From Knufia peltigerae (Eukaryota; Ascomycota; Eurotiomycetes; Chaetothyriales; Trichomeriaceae), in assembly GCA_030247855.1 (NCBI GenBank), contig JAPDRN010000098.1:1-64000 (forward strand): a stretch of 64,000 nt of DNA, read 5' to 3'. Position numbers and translations under genes: made by a program. Shown here piece by piece: positions 33,642-44,713 of this stretch (its first letter is position 1; each line of letters starts with the position of its first letter). The notes beneath the pieces are model-generated. The model did no database searches, was not told the origin of the DNA, and was given only the letters and a program-made list of their open reading frames with translations.

Positions 33642-34724
33642 CAGTCCGAGTTCGGATTGAGTCCGTAGAGGCAGGCTCTCGAGCCTCAAGATAGAGTCTT
33701 CCGGACAGCCGAAAGTCATGACCGCTATACCTGGGCCTGTATTGGCTGACCACAGAGAATGGTACCTGCAGTAAGGCTCCCAAGACAACATCGACTTCCT
33801 CCGCGTTACTGGCACCTCAAGGTCATCTTTTACGAGAATGCCCGGGATCTCGACCGCCGGAGACCTGGATGAACGGATTGCATGCAGCAGTCTAGATGCA
33901 AGATTGGCACGTTGACTTACGGAGTGCCGCAACGGAGTCTTATAAACTTATATATACATACCTGAACCCGAACTCGCCAAATTTCTCTTCCTTACCTTAT
34001 TCTATCCCTCTCTTTACTCTTCCCATGTTGCTGGTCCTCGTACACCAGAACCAAAACATTTTCGAGATAGAATGTCCTCCGCAATCCGATTTCCCACCCC
34101 GCTAAAACACGGACTGAGAACCGGCTCCCCGGCAATGCTACTCCACCCCCACGGAGGGGGGCTCATGGGTGGTGTTGGACAAGTCGGTTCTTCCCCTGGA
34201 GAAGAGCCATTTTCGCCATGGGGAAGTGCCAGTGATTGATTGACCCATGGCCAAGTTTGATGACCAGACACTGACTGGTGACGCCTCGATGCAACCATGC
34301 GCGAACGGCGCTTGCTTGTGCACAGTTTAGGCTCAAACGCGTGCCTGAGTCCTGCTGCTAAGTCGACTGTTCATGTGAGCATTATCGACTCACCTCGGCA
34401 GTCATTTCGGGGTTATGCCTCAGTGCAAGGAGCCTTCGGTCCTCCGATCTTCCTGTTTGCTTTGCTCAAGGCTTGTCCCGTGCCCTCTGCCACGTTGTCT
34501 CCTCAGTCCTATTCTATCGCAATTTCTTCATCCCATTCGTGTAACCTCCATCATTTCGGTGTCTGTTCAAGCCCTCATCTCAAAACCATGATATAGAATT
34601 CGGGTCATCGGGAGTACCAGGTTTTGACATGCGCGTTCTTGCATCAATCTGCAGCTCCAGTTCCGATCTTGCAAGGTTTACGGCGCCCCCTCGTCTGTCG
34701 GTGTGATTACGCCAATCATCCAGC
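33642..34724. other. Intergenic, no gene seen
   Basis: About 1.1 kb upstream of the transhydrogenase gene. An A/T-rich TATATATA-like stretch lies near 33948. Pyrimidine-rich segments around 33975-34020 and 34480-34560 resemble fungal promoter tracts. No exon is recognised. Confidence 0.55.
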
Positions 34725-37700
34725 ATGGCTCACACTCTTTTCTCGACATGTTCGTTGAACCTATCGGCTAAACTATCTACCAAGGGATGCCTTGTGCGCC
34801 TCGATCAAGGTATATACCAATCCTTCCCTCGCAGGGACGTGCGATCTAATAAAACCCGAATCAGCCCTCAGGCCGAGCGTCGTTCATCTACGCGTGCGAC
34901 AAAATCAACACGCAAAGCACCATGTTCATTCGCGGGCACGCGGCCTTGTTCCGCCCTGGGTCCAATCTAATGCCCTGACGCGAAGTTCACCAAAATCGGT
35001 TGTAGTATGGACGAGATCAAAGTCCGAGGTTCCCACCTCGTCGGTGCCGTATACAGAGCTGACCTTGGGTGTTCCAAAAGAAACCCATCCTGGGGAACGC
35101 CGCGTGGCTGTGGCTCCCCAAAACGTTCCCCTGCTTTTGAAGAAGGGATTCTCAAGGATCATTGTTGAAAGCGGCGCTGGCGCCGAATCTGAATACCCGG
35201 ACGAACTTTATGAACATATGGGCGCCCAAGTGGTTGACCGTAAGACCGTCTTTTCCGAAAGCAACATTCTTCTAAAAGTTCGACCACCAAACGTGGAAAA
35301 TGAGGTCCCCATCATTCGTCAGGGCGCGGCCTTGATCTCCTTCGTTCAACCGGCTCAAAACAAGAAACTGGTCGATGCTCTTGCTGAGCGTCACGTCACT
35401 ACATTCGCGATGGACATGATTCCGAGAATCTCACGAGCACAGGCGTTCGATGCTCTCAGTTCTATGGCTAACATTGCTGGCTACAAGGCTGTTCTAGAGG
35501 CGTCTAATCATTTTGGTCGTTTCCTAACCGGTCAGGTCACAGCTGCTGGCAAGATTCCTCCCTCGAAAGTCTTGGTCATTGGTGCCGGTGTAGCAGGTCT
35601 CAGCGCTATTACCACGGCTCGTCGATTGGGAGCGATCGTGCGTGGCTTTGACACCCGTTCGGCTGCTCGTGAACAAGTTCAATCACTGGGTGCCGACTTT
35701 CTTGAGGTTACCGTCCAGGAGGAAGGTGCCGCAGCTGGCGGATACAGTAAAGAAATGTCCAAAGAGTTTATCGAAGCAGAAATGAAGCTGTTCATGGAAC
35801 AATGCAAGGACGTTGACATTGTCATCACAACCGCCCAAATTCCTGGCAAGGCCTCTCCAAAACTCATCACGGAAAAAATGGTCAGCGCCATGAAACCCGG
35901 CTCTGTCATTGTCGACCTCGCTTCCGAGGGAGGAGGGAATTGCGAAGTCACGCAACCAGGAAAGTTGATTGTCCACAATCATGTCACCGTCATCGGGTAC
36001 ACAGACTTCCCATCGCGACTTCCAACGCAATCATCCAGTCTGTACTCGAATAATATCACGAAGTTCCTGCTATCTCTTGCACCCCAGGACAATGCATTTG
36101 GTATTGACATGGAAGATGAAGTCACCCGTGGTGCCATCGTAACGCACAATGGCCAAGTCATCCCTCCTGCGCCCCGACCTGCACCACCACCGCCATCGAC
36201 ACAACAGTCGCACGAACCTGAGACGAAACCGGTCGAGTTGACCCCATGGCAAAAACAGACTCGACAGGTCGCAACCGTGACTGGAGGTATGAGTGCTGCA
36301 CTTGCGTTGGGAAAACTTACTAGTCCGTTGTTCATGGGTAGTATGTTCACTGCCGGTCTTGCTGGTTTAATCGGATACCGCTCCGTCTGGGGTGTGATCC
36401 CGGCTTTGCACTCGCCTCTCATGAGCGTGACCAACGCCATCTCTGGGATAGTCGGTGTTGGTGGATTCTTCATCATGGGGGGTGGTTATTTGCCCGAAAC
36501 TGTGCCCCAAGCCCTGGGGGCGCTGTCCGTCTTGCTTGCATTTGTCAACGTCTCTGGAGGCTTTGTGATAACAAAGAGGATGCTGGATATGTTCAAACGA
36601 CCTACTGATCCACCTGAATACCCGTGGCTGTATGCGGTCCCCGGTGTACTCTTTGGCGGTGGCTTTATCGCCGCGGCAAGCACTGGAATGGCTGGCCTTG
36701 TTCAGGCAGGGTATTTGGTGAGCAGTCTGCTTTGCATAGGTAAGGCTTTTCTCGATGATGTCGAGACACAATTTAAGTGACCGTACAGGTTCAATTTCGG
36801 GTCTTGCGTCACAGGCAACCGCTAGAACTGGAAACTTGCTTGGTATCCTAGGTGTATTATCGGGTATACTCGCATCGCTTGCGGCGGTTGGATTCTCGCC
36901 TGAAGTGATGACACAATTTGGTGGAATCGTAGCCGTCGGTGCTCTTGTTGGTATGTTCATTCGTCTCCTGCTATTTGCCACTTATTGATTGATTCTTGAT
37001 AGGTGCTTTGATCGGCAGGCGTATCACACCTACCGAACTTCCACAAACTGTTGCAGCTTTGCATTCAGTGGTCGGTCTAGCCGCCGTTCTTACCAGCATA
37101 GGATCTGTCCTTGCCCATGTTTCTGACATTTCAACGCTGCATATGGTTACTGCATATCTGGGTGTTCTTATCGGTACGTATCTCGTCGTTTGCGGAGAAG
37201 ATTCTAGGATTGACACAGAATTTTGCAGGCGGTATAACGTTCACGGGTTCTATCGTGGCTTTCCTCAAGCTTGCAGGAAGAATGTCCTCACGTCCGACCA
37301 TCTTACCTGGTAGACATTTGATAAACTCAAGCCTTCTCGCCGCCAATGCTGGTACAATGGGCGCATTCGTCACTATGGCTCCTGGAGCACCGACTGTTGC
37401 TGCCATGTGTCTATCCGCCAATACTATCTTGAGTTTCGCCAAGGGATATACGACGACGGCGGCAATAGGAGGCGCAGATATGCGTACGTTTGAGTCCCTA
37501 CCAACGGAGACGTTCTGCTGACAATTCTTTCAGCTGTTGTTATCACCGTGTTGAATGCATATTCCGGCTTCGCACTCGTCGCCGAAGGTTTCATGCTAGA
37601 CAATCCACTTTTGTTGACCGTTGGATCATTGATTGGCGTGAGCGGTTCGATTTTGTCTTATGTTATGGTATGCCTTTTGACTTCGGATCCATTGTGCTCT

Positions 37701-38516
37701 TCCATGTTGACAATTTTTGATTCCAGTGCGTGGCGATGAACCGATCGCTAACAAACGTCTTATTTGGTGGCATCGCTCCTATCGTACAAACTCCAGGACA
37801 GGAGATTAAAGGTCAAGTTACAAAGACAACGGTAGAAGAGACTGTCGAATCAATGGCGAATGCAGAAAGTGTCATTATTGTACGTTTGAGGCTTTGCTCC
37901 CTCCTCCCCCCTTGCTCTCCTAAAGAACACTTTCCACTGACCGAGCAATGTTTCTTTCAGGTCGTCGGTTACGGTATGGCTGTGGCCAAAGCACAATATG
38001 CAATCGCCGAAATCACGGCCCTACTCAGGTCCAAAGGAGTGAATGTTCGATTTGCGATCCACCCGGTCGCGGGACGTATGCCCGGACAGTGTAACGTCCT
38101 CCTGGCCGAAGCGAGCGTGCCATACGACATCGTACTCGAAATGGATGAGATCAATGACGATTTCCCGGACACCGACCTCACACTTGTCATTGGAGCGAAT
38201 GACACGGTGAACCCGATTGCGTTGGAACCCGGTAGTCCCATCGCGGGGATGCCAGTGTTGCACGCGTGGAAGAGTAAGAACGTCATTGTGATGAAACGAG
38301 GAATGAGTAGTGGTTACGGTGAGTCATGTCGCGGTTCTATGTCTGATCACACAAGAGAGTCTCATATGCTGACAAGTCATTTGCGTTTTAGCTGACGTGC
38401 CTAACCCAATGTTCTACATGCCTGGTACGAAGATGTTGTTTGGTGATGCGAAGAGTACTTGTGACGCTCTCAAGGCGGCATTGGAAACTAGATACAAGGC
38501 ACAATTTCATGTGTAA
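34725..38516 (+). CDS. NNT: Proton-translocating NAD(P)+ transhydrogenase, mitochondrial, fused alpha-beta
   Basis: This enzyme couples hydride transfer from NADH to NADP+ with proton flow across the inner mitochondrial membrane, supplying matrix NADPH. Nine exons join in frame: 34725-34809, 34865-36739, 36789-36950, 37003-37173, 37229-37483, 37534-37667, 37727-37879, 37961-38318 and 38392-38516. The order is a basic, Ser/Arg-rich presequence; the alanine-dehydrogenase-like NAD domain (LGVPKETHPGERRVA, then VLVIGAGVAGLSAITTARRL); a Pro-rich linker; about a dozen membrane segments; and the NADP-binding domain (VVGYGMAVAKAQYA, GRMPGQCNVLLAEA, VIGANDTVNP, KRGMSSGYADVPNPMF). The first intron matters: without it the presequence is out of frame with the body. 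The fusion is the one-polypeptide type. The last residues YKAQFHV end at the expected place, so the gene looks intact. Confidence 0.95.
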
Positions 38517-38816
38517 ATGTTGCAGTCGGCAAGAATTTGGAAACCGAAGAGCAGGAATGAGAACGAGAGGAGAGAAGAAAGGACTCGGGGCTTTGAATGA
38601 TGAATATGTGAAGATGGTCATTGTGCTGAACTTTTTGTTGTGTGTTCGCGCAGAAGAAATAAATAGTTTGCACAATGATTTTTGTTTTTGGTCAGAGACT
38701 TGAACATTATGATTCAGTGGTAGTGCTAGATGAGACACAGTAAAAACTCTTTGAATAGATTTCATCTTTGGAAAACCTTGAAGCAGATTACAACCTCAAT
38801 CCTCAATCCTCAATCT
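38517..38816. other. Convergent 3' flanks with three CCTCAAT repeats
   Basis: A 300-bp gap between the ends of the transhydrogenase and the cytochrome b561-like gene. Three imperfect copies of CCTCAAT lie near 38792-38816. It is otherwise unremarkable. Confidence 0.6.
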
Positions 38817-40229
38817 TCAAACACGTGATATCTCTTGACTTGTAGTTGGTCTAGAAGAAGAACGAGAAGAAGAAGAGTCATTGTCGTTGCTGCCTTTGGC
38901 GGTTACTGCCGTCGATGGTGGACTGCTGTTTAGGACCTTTGCCTTTCCTTTTTCTTTTACAGCACTATTATTGGTGTCGGCATTTGTTGTTGCTGTCGTT
39001 GGGTGTCGTTGATCATGATCGCCGCCGGGGTAGGCGGCGTCCGGTCGCTGCTGCGCATCAGGCCGAGTACGTTCTCGTGGTCTGTCGAATTCCCACCAGA
39101 CGATACTGACGGCCAAATAGATGATGAACACCAAAGTTGCAATGACTCCGTACGCGGCTTTGGGTCCCTTTGGCCATTGAAAAACAGGGAGGGTCGATGC
39201 AAATCGTAGTCCCAGACCACCATTGATCATACCCAATAGGATAAAAAATCGACCGAACCATGAATGGATCTGACCGAGACTGAGACTGCCGGGGAGGTCG
39301 AATGGTAACCGACGACCTCCAAGGAAAAAATGATTGATCAATCCACTCATGAGTTGTAGGTTGATGAAACATAACAAAAGTAAACCAATGACGGGATGAT
39401 AACCGTTGAACTAGAGATTGAGTCAGTTAAATCCAAGGCACTTTTCGACAACCACCTCCACCACCACCACGAGATGTGAAGAAATGGAAAGACTGCCCAC
39501 TTACAGAATGAGACTTTTTGGCCATCCAAATACCAAACCCAGAAGCAATCATGAAGACCACGTAACCCAAAGATTGTACAGCTGCGTGAACCCAAACCGC
39601 GTTTGGATGTCGGGATACTCTCATGATGATACCTCCGACAGGGAAAAAAATCAAAAAGGCACTCGCCGCCAAAGCTGCGTGGACGATTCGAAATGTCTTG
39701 TAGTTTCGAGGACGAGTACCCCAACTAGTTGGCCACGGACGTACGTTGGCCCATTCACCACCACCGCCACCACCATAGTTTCCACTTCCACTTCCCCAAT
39801 CTGATGAACCTGAACCTGACCATGAACCGGAACCAGAACCAGTGGGCCAAATTGTTGAGTCTGGATTCGTAAGCCATTTATAAGTGGCTGTGGCTGTGGC
39901 TGTGACTATTCCTGTACCCGTAGCTGTTGGCCACATCTTTGGCGAATCTGTGGGAGAAGGCCAGTTGGTAATTCCAGATGCTGTCGAAGGCCAGTCGGTA
40001 GGATATGGATTTGAACCATCCGCACGACCGACCAGGACAGATGGAGCTTGATTTGTATGTCCTGTTGGGAAAGCGACAGTCAAATCCGTCGGATCTGTCA
40101 TCGCTCCATGGACTATGACAAAAGTGTCAGCTTGGTACGTAACAGCAACAAGTACTCGGATGAGTTGAACCCACCTGTCCATATGCTTAGTAGACAAAAA
40201 GTCATACGAAGTCTTGATTCAATCCCCAT
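38817..40229 (-). CDS. Cytochrome b561-like membrane protein with signal peptide, no DOMON domain seen
   Basis: Three exons (40229-40175, 40112-39505, 39410-38817) give 418 residues. The first 55-nt exon supplies a signal peptide (MGIESRLRMTFCLLSIW followed by TVHGAMTD). The second exon starts a Ser/Thr/Pro/Gly-rich extracellular stretch containing a Gly/Ser run (about 130-155). After this come about five membrane segments of the cytochrome b561 type. Histidines that could hold two b-type haems are seen in FRIVHAALAASAF, VWVHAAVQSLGY, FNGYHPVIGLLLL and GQIHSWFGRFFILL. The C-terminal tail is cytosolic, polar and Ser-rich. Proteins of this kind move electrons across the plasma or vacuolar membrane. 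Related fungal proteins carry an N-terminal haem DOMON domain, but here only about 130 low-complexity residues precede the membrane part. Confidence 0.8.
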
Positions 40230-40666
40230 GATGCCAGAATCGAACAACAGCCAGCAAAAAGAAAAAGGTGTTAGATAGGTGTCGACGACAAACAAAAGAT
40301 CCAAACAGAAAGGTCAAGGTGGACATTCGAGAGAAACCCGTCGATGTCTTTGTATGGTAGATTTTATCATAAATCATGCTCGAACTGTAACGTCTCGACT
40401 CGGCCCGAAAAGGAAATTCCAGGGAGGGCATTGGAATGTGAGATTCCCCCCGAGCAACCATCGTAGATACAACACATTCTTCCGGTCTTGGGTCATACAA
40501 ACGCCACCTCGGTAACCAACTGAAGAAGAAAAAAGAACTCATGGTGCAAATAGCTGGTGTTTGTATATTGCTAGGGTCATTTTCTCGTCAATCATTTCAA
40601 CATGCATTCATTCATCGATCATAAAGTTGAGGTCCACATTCGTAATATCGGTACTGTCGATTCGAA
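40230..40666. other. Intergenic
   Basis: This is the promoter of the cytochrome b561-like gene and the 3' flank of the Gfo/Idh/MocA gene. Nothing else is seen. Confidence 0.6.
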
Positions 40667-42229
40667 TCATGCCGTGATGGCTCTGTGCTTGTCAGACCAA
40701 TCAGCCCAATGAAGAACCTTCTTTTCTCGCCTTGCTTCTTCTGCGGCAAAGACGACGTCGTGACTCCTAATGATTTCTTCGAGGTCACATCCGACAAGCT
40801 CTCGTTGAGCCTGAGCGACACTCATGGAACCTTCTTCAACATGTTGGACGGCTTGAACAAATGCCCCCGCGAGACCCCAGTCACCACCACCGTGACTCTT
40901 TTCGACTTCGGGTGCTTGTTTGGGGATTTCATGGACCACCGTCTGGCCGTCAGCGAATGTATGGACGGTGATCTTGTGTGAATCATAGTGCACTTCTCCC
41001 AGAGTACCATACACCCAACCACGTCTATCGCACTGTGCCAGTGTTGGATATGTCATGTGGAACAAAGCTCGCTTCGGGCCTCGACCGAGTTCGTGACCTG
41101 GAAGAGGATCCTCCTCCCACTCGATGGTGACAGTCTGATCGTCCGCGACATTGTTATCTGCCTCGTAGACGCAACGACCGTACCAACCTCTGCCAGCTAT
41201 CACATCATCAGACATAGTTTCCTTGTCGTAATCATCCTCCAGCCGCTGCATGAGTCTCTTTTCACCCGCATCCCATCCTTCGGTCTTGACAATGTCCTCG
41301 ATCTCTGGAACGACGATCTTCAGAGGCCAGCCATAATCCTTTTCCTTACGGAGCCATCTGTCACGATAGATCTTCTTTGCCGAGTAGATGCAATCTGGTT
41401 CCGCGGGACACGAGAGGCAGTTGGTCGATGCGCCAGCGGCCTTTGGCTTTCGTGCCTTGCGGAAGTGCGTGAGGCTTCCAGTGCTTGTGATTGTCGAGGG
41501 AAGATGAGGCTCAGTGCCGGTCAACGGACTCGGAGAAGACATGAGCCACATCAAGAAGTCAACGTCGTGGCACGATTTGGTCAGGAGTGACCCGACGCCT
41601 TCTGGTGTCGCTCTCCGCCAGTTCCCACGGACGTACGAGTGCGAGAAATGCCACCAACCTATAGGCTCTGTATGCTCAATCGACACCATCTCGCCAATGA
41701 CTTGATCCGAGGTCAACAGCTTGCGGAGCATGATGTTGTGTGGAGAGTACCGCAGGACGTGTCCGATCGACACCACCTTGGGAGGGCAGTGCGACAGTGC
41801 CCAAGAGATGGAGCGGCAATCCGACATCGACAGTGCCAGAGGTTTCTCACACAGAATGTGGAGGTTGAACTTGGCAATGGCTTGGATGATGGGAGCGTGA
41901 GTTTCGTCCAATGTGCATATAAACACGCCGGTGATGGGCAAGTAGTTTGGTTCAGCACCTCCAGCTTGTTCCGCGACCTGCCTCCGCCGTGTTTCCCATT
42001 CTACCCACGCTTCCCAACCTTCAAATGATTGGTGGGCGGCAGGATTGTTGCCTTGTCCCCATATATATCGTTGGCCAAACTCTTGTCTCTTGAAAGTGTC
42101 TATTTCGGCCACGGCTGCAATGCATCCTGAGGTGGAGGCTTCGACGGCGCGGGCGTAGGAATGGCCTCGAGATCCCGCTCCGATAACGAGGAATTGAGGC
42201 GGGTTGGGAGGTGGTGCAATTGAACCCAT
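40667..42229 (-). CDS. Gfo/Idh/MocA family NAD(P)-dependent oxidoreductase
   Basis: A 520-residue single-exon dehydrogenase. The start MGSIAPPPNPPQ is the ATG just before the Rossmann fold. The frame is open for 98 codons further upstream but that part is not protein-like. The N-terminal nucleotide-binding motif is QFLVIGAGSRGHSYARAVE, and the family EKP motif is ILCEKPLALS. The central substrate domain has GNWRRATPEGVGSLLTKSCHDVDFLMWL, which supplies the usual Lys and Asp/His. It also has a Cys-rich insert (CLSCPAEPDC) that is typical of one fungal and bacterial subgroup and could bind metal. Such enzymes oxidise sugars, inositol or hydroxy acids. The substrate is not predictable here. It shares a 428-bp divergent promoter with the PrpF-like gene. 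Confidence 0.88.
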   Translation of the reverse strand: MGSIAPPPNPPQFLVIGAGSRGHSYARAVEASTSGCIAAVAEIDTFKRQEFGQRYIWGQGNNPAAHQSFEGWEAWVEWETRRRQVAEQAGGAEPNYLPITGVFICTLDETHAPIIQAIAKFNLHILCEKPLALSMSDCRSISWALSHCPPKVVSIGHVLRYSPHNIMLRKLLTSDQVIGEMVSIEHTEPIGWWHFSHSYVRGNWRRATPEGVGSLLTKSCHDVDFLMWLMSSPSPLTGTEPHLPSTITSTGSLTHFRKARKPKAAGASTNCLSCPAEPDCIYSAKKIYRDRWLRKEKDYGWPLKIVVPEIEDIVKTEGWDAGEKRLMQRLEDDYDKETMSDDVIAGRGWYGRCVYEADNNVADDQTVTIEWEEDPLPGHELGRGPKRALFHMTYPTLAQCDRRGWVYGTLGEVHYDSHKITVHTFADGQTVVHEIPKQAPEVEKSHGGGDWGLAGAFVQAVQHVEEGSMSVAQAQRELVGCDLEEIIRSHDVVFAAEEARREKKVLHWADWSDKHRAITA

Positions 42230-42657
42230 GATTTCTTTTTTGGTTGGAGAGAGAAGGACCGTACTTCGTAGGGACTTGAAAAAAAGAGAGAACAATGACT
42301 GACAAAGGGTAGAGAGATACAGCGGTCTGGTAAAGACTGGACGACGGAGTTGCACGAATACCACCTTGTTGTACTCCGGACTTTGTACTGTTACAATTAA
42401 ACTGCGGAGAAAGTGACACAGACTTGTTGATTGTTGTATCAGCCGAACTGTCGGTCCGATGATTGGTGGCCTTGTTTGAGGAGCTGTCACAGTACGAGTA
42501 CAGCATTTGTATCGGCCGAACATTCAACAACTCACGATATTCTGGATTTCTGTTCTGTGCCTTGGGAATTGGTGCGGTGCTGATACATGCAAACAAATGT
42601 GCCCTCAAGTGTGCGTGATGGAATAAAAACACAATCATTGATATCGGGTGCTCAACC
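42230..42657. other. Divergent promoter between oxidoreductase and PrpF-like genes
   Basis: A 428-bp head-to-head region likely to serve both genes. I see no clear palindromic regulator site or TATA element. Confidence 0.6.
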
Positions 42658-43986
42658 ATGTTTCTAACCCCTCGATGGTCCAACACCTCAACGCTCGGTC
42701 ATATACAAAAGTCGGTCCGAGTCTGCTTGGATCTTCTGTGGATGAATGACGGGCCTCAGGCGAGGAGAGCCATGTCTACGACAGCACCTTTTCCATATGC
42801 TGTCAAGGCCTCGTTCTGGCGAGGTGGGACGTCGAAGGGCGTTTTCTTCAAGCTTTCCGATTTACCAGAGTGGTTCCAATCAATCTTGAACTCGGAGAAG
42901 CAACCGGACGGTGCTCAATTTCAGCGGATGGAGAAATTCTTTGCCGCAGTGATGGGCTCTCCTGACTCGTACGGTCGACAACTGAATGGCATGGGTGGTG
43001 GTATCTCGTCACTCAGTAAAGCCATGGTCGTTCGACCTTCTGCTCAGGCCGATGTCGATGTCGACTATACCTTCTTCCAAATCGGAGTCAAAGATGGAAA
43101 GTTGGACATGGCTGGAAATTGTGGCAACTTGACTTCTGCCGTTGGGCCTTTTGCACTGAACGCTGGTCTATGGCGAGGGTGTCCGCAAAAGGTTGGCGAG
43201 GTAAACGGCTTCGAAACGGCGTCTGTCACCATGAAACTCAGAAATACCAACACCACAAAGGTGATCGAGTCGAAGTTCGACGCATTCAGGAACAACCACG
43301 GCAGCAGCACATGGCAGTATCTTGAGGTCGGAAAGTGTTCGATCGACGGTGTGCCCGGAACAGCCTCGACCATCACCCTGTCCTTTCTCGATCCAGAAGG
43401 ATCCAAAACACCCAGAGCATTACCTACCGGAAATGCGGTAGACGAAGTTCAAATCGGTGACCGACAAATCATGCGAGCGTCCTTGATCGATGTCAGTAAC
43501 CCCGGTATCTTCATTGACGGCCGTGATGTTGGTTGGAACCCCTCATCCACGCCAGACGAAATGAATGCGAATCAAGGCCTCTTGGATAAGCTGGAAATGA
43601 TCCGCAAACAAGGCACGAAGATGATGGGTCTCGATCCGAATATCAGCAGCATACCGAAAATCGTTCTTCTCTTCCCTCCCAAGGCAGACGGCATGGACAT
43701 ATCCTGCCAGGCTTTGTCGATGGAACAAGCACACAAAGCGGTTCCAGTGACACTCGCCCTGAATCTAGGAGTGGCTTGTAAGATGGAGGGGACCATCCCG
43801 AACCAGCTGTCGAAACATTTACACGAATCCAATACCGTCATTGGCCATCCTTCTGGAAGTCTGGAGGTCGGAGCATCAATAGGCCCTGACGGCAAGATCG
43901 AGAGCGCCAAACTCATCAGGACGGCGAGATGTCATATGGACGGAGTTGTCAATATCACGAATGGAGAAGTTTCTGAGATATTATGA
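42658..43986 (+). CDS. PrpF-like isomerase (aconitate/methylaconitate or oxalomesaconate type)
   Basis: A single-exon protein of the PrpF family, which shares the diaminopimelate-epimerase fold and isomerises C=C bonds of tricarboxylates such as 2-methyl-aconitate or 4-oxalomesaconate. From the first ATG it has 442 residues. The first 38 (MFLTPRWSNTSTLG...) are rich in Ser/Arg and could act as a mitochondrial presequence. Starting at the second Met (MSTTAPFPYAVKASFWRGG) gives 404 residues, the bacterial length. Family signatures are ASFWRGGTSKGVFF with the active-site region, MGGGISSLSKAMVV, DMAGNCGNLTSAVGPFAL (catalytic Cys), VSNPGIFIDGRDVG and IGHPSGSLEVGA. It lies head-to-head with a Gfo/Idh/MocA dehydrogenase. 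Confidence 0.9.
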   Translation: MFLTPRWSNTSTLGHIQKSVRVCLDLLWMNDGPQARRAMSTTAPFPYAVKASFWRGGTSKGVFFKLSDLPEWFQSILNSEKQPDGAQFQRMEKFFAAVMGSPDSYGRQLNGMGGGISSLSKAMVVRPSAQADVDVDYTFFQIGVKDGKLDMAGNCGNLTSAVGPFALNAGLWRGCPQKVGEVNGFETASVTMKLRNTNTTKVIESKFDAFRNNHGSSTWQYLEVGKCSIDGVPGTASTITLSFLDPEGSKTPRALPTGNAVDEVQIGDRQIMRASLIDVSNPGIFIDGRDVGWNPSSTPDEMNANQGLLDKLEMIRKQGTKMMGLDPNISSIPKIVLLFPPKADGMDISCQALSMEQAHKAVPVTLALNLGVACKMEGTIPNQLSKHLHESNTVIGHPSGSLEVGASIGPDGKIESAKLIRTARCHMDGVVNITNGEVSEIL

Positions 43987-44713
43987 GTTCTACACATGTA
44001 CCTAGGTAGGGTTCTTGAGCGGCAGCTTTCTTGAGCTTTGAAAAATTAAATCTCAAACCAATATCAGCTTATGCTGGGGCCGTTGACAGGGCTGATGTTG
44101 TAACTCTCTGCCCGGCAGAGGATGAGTGTAGCCGTATGAGACGGAGAGATGCCGTGCTAGATCTTCTCGTATTTGGTTGGCTCTTACACTATCTGAACAT
44201 GGAAACTACGATGCATGTGATGAAGACTTGAATTGTTGATCACATAAACATATAAATATCACTACATGTGTCGGCTCGCAATCAGGTCACTCTGTTCTTG
44301 TTTGAAAACTTGCAATGTTATGGCTAATGGCACGTCCTTCAACCATATGTTCGGCCAGAAAGAGAGAGGCCGATCAACCCCCGCAGCATGAAACTCGGGT
44401 ACGAAGATCATCACAATTTAAATACGTAACGACCCTGTAACTTTGAAACCGAGATGAGGTCACCTTTTCTTTTCCCACTGTCGGGAACACGAGAAATACG
44501 AGGTTTGTGGTTATGGTCTTGCTTGGCCTTGCATCATGAGTGTATATGATATAATCAATTGAGGGGTCCGAGCAGAGTCTACTTTTCTTCAAGCTCATAA
44601 ACTGCATACAAGTACGGTAAGAGAGTGCCCAACTCACTATTCCTCCCTTTTCCTTGACCAATCTCTTTCTTGTCTTCAAGTCATTCTCCTTTTGACTCGA
44701 AACAAAAACAACA
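43987..44713. other. Intergenic
   Basis: An AT-rich region between two plus-strand genes, containing the promoter of the dienelactone-hydrolase gene. No further feature is seen. Confidence 0.6.

Noticed and set aside
34792..34864. Transhydrogenase start at 34792
   Set aside because: That position is TTG, and the stretch up to 34864 is mostly intron. The ATG at 34725 plus a 55-nt intron gives a presequence in frame with the enzyme.
40005..40025. T-loop-like GGTTCAAATCC on the minus strand
   Set aside because: It lies inside the coding region of the b561-like protein and no cloverleaf can be folded around it.
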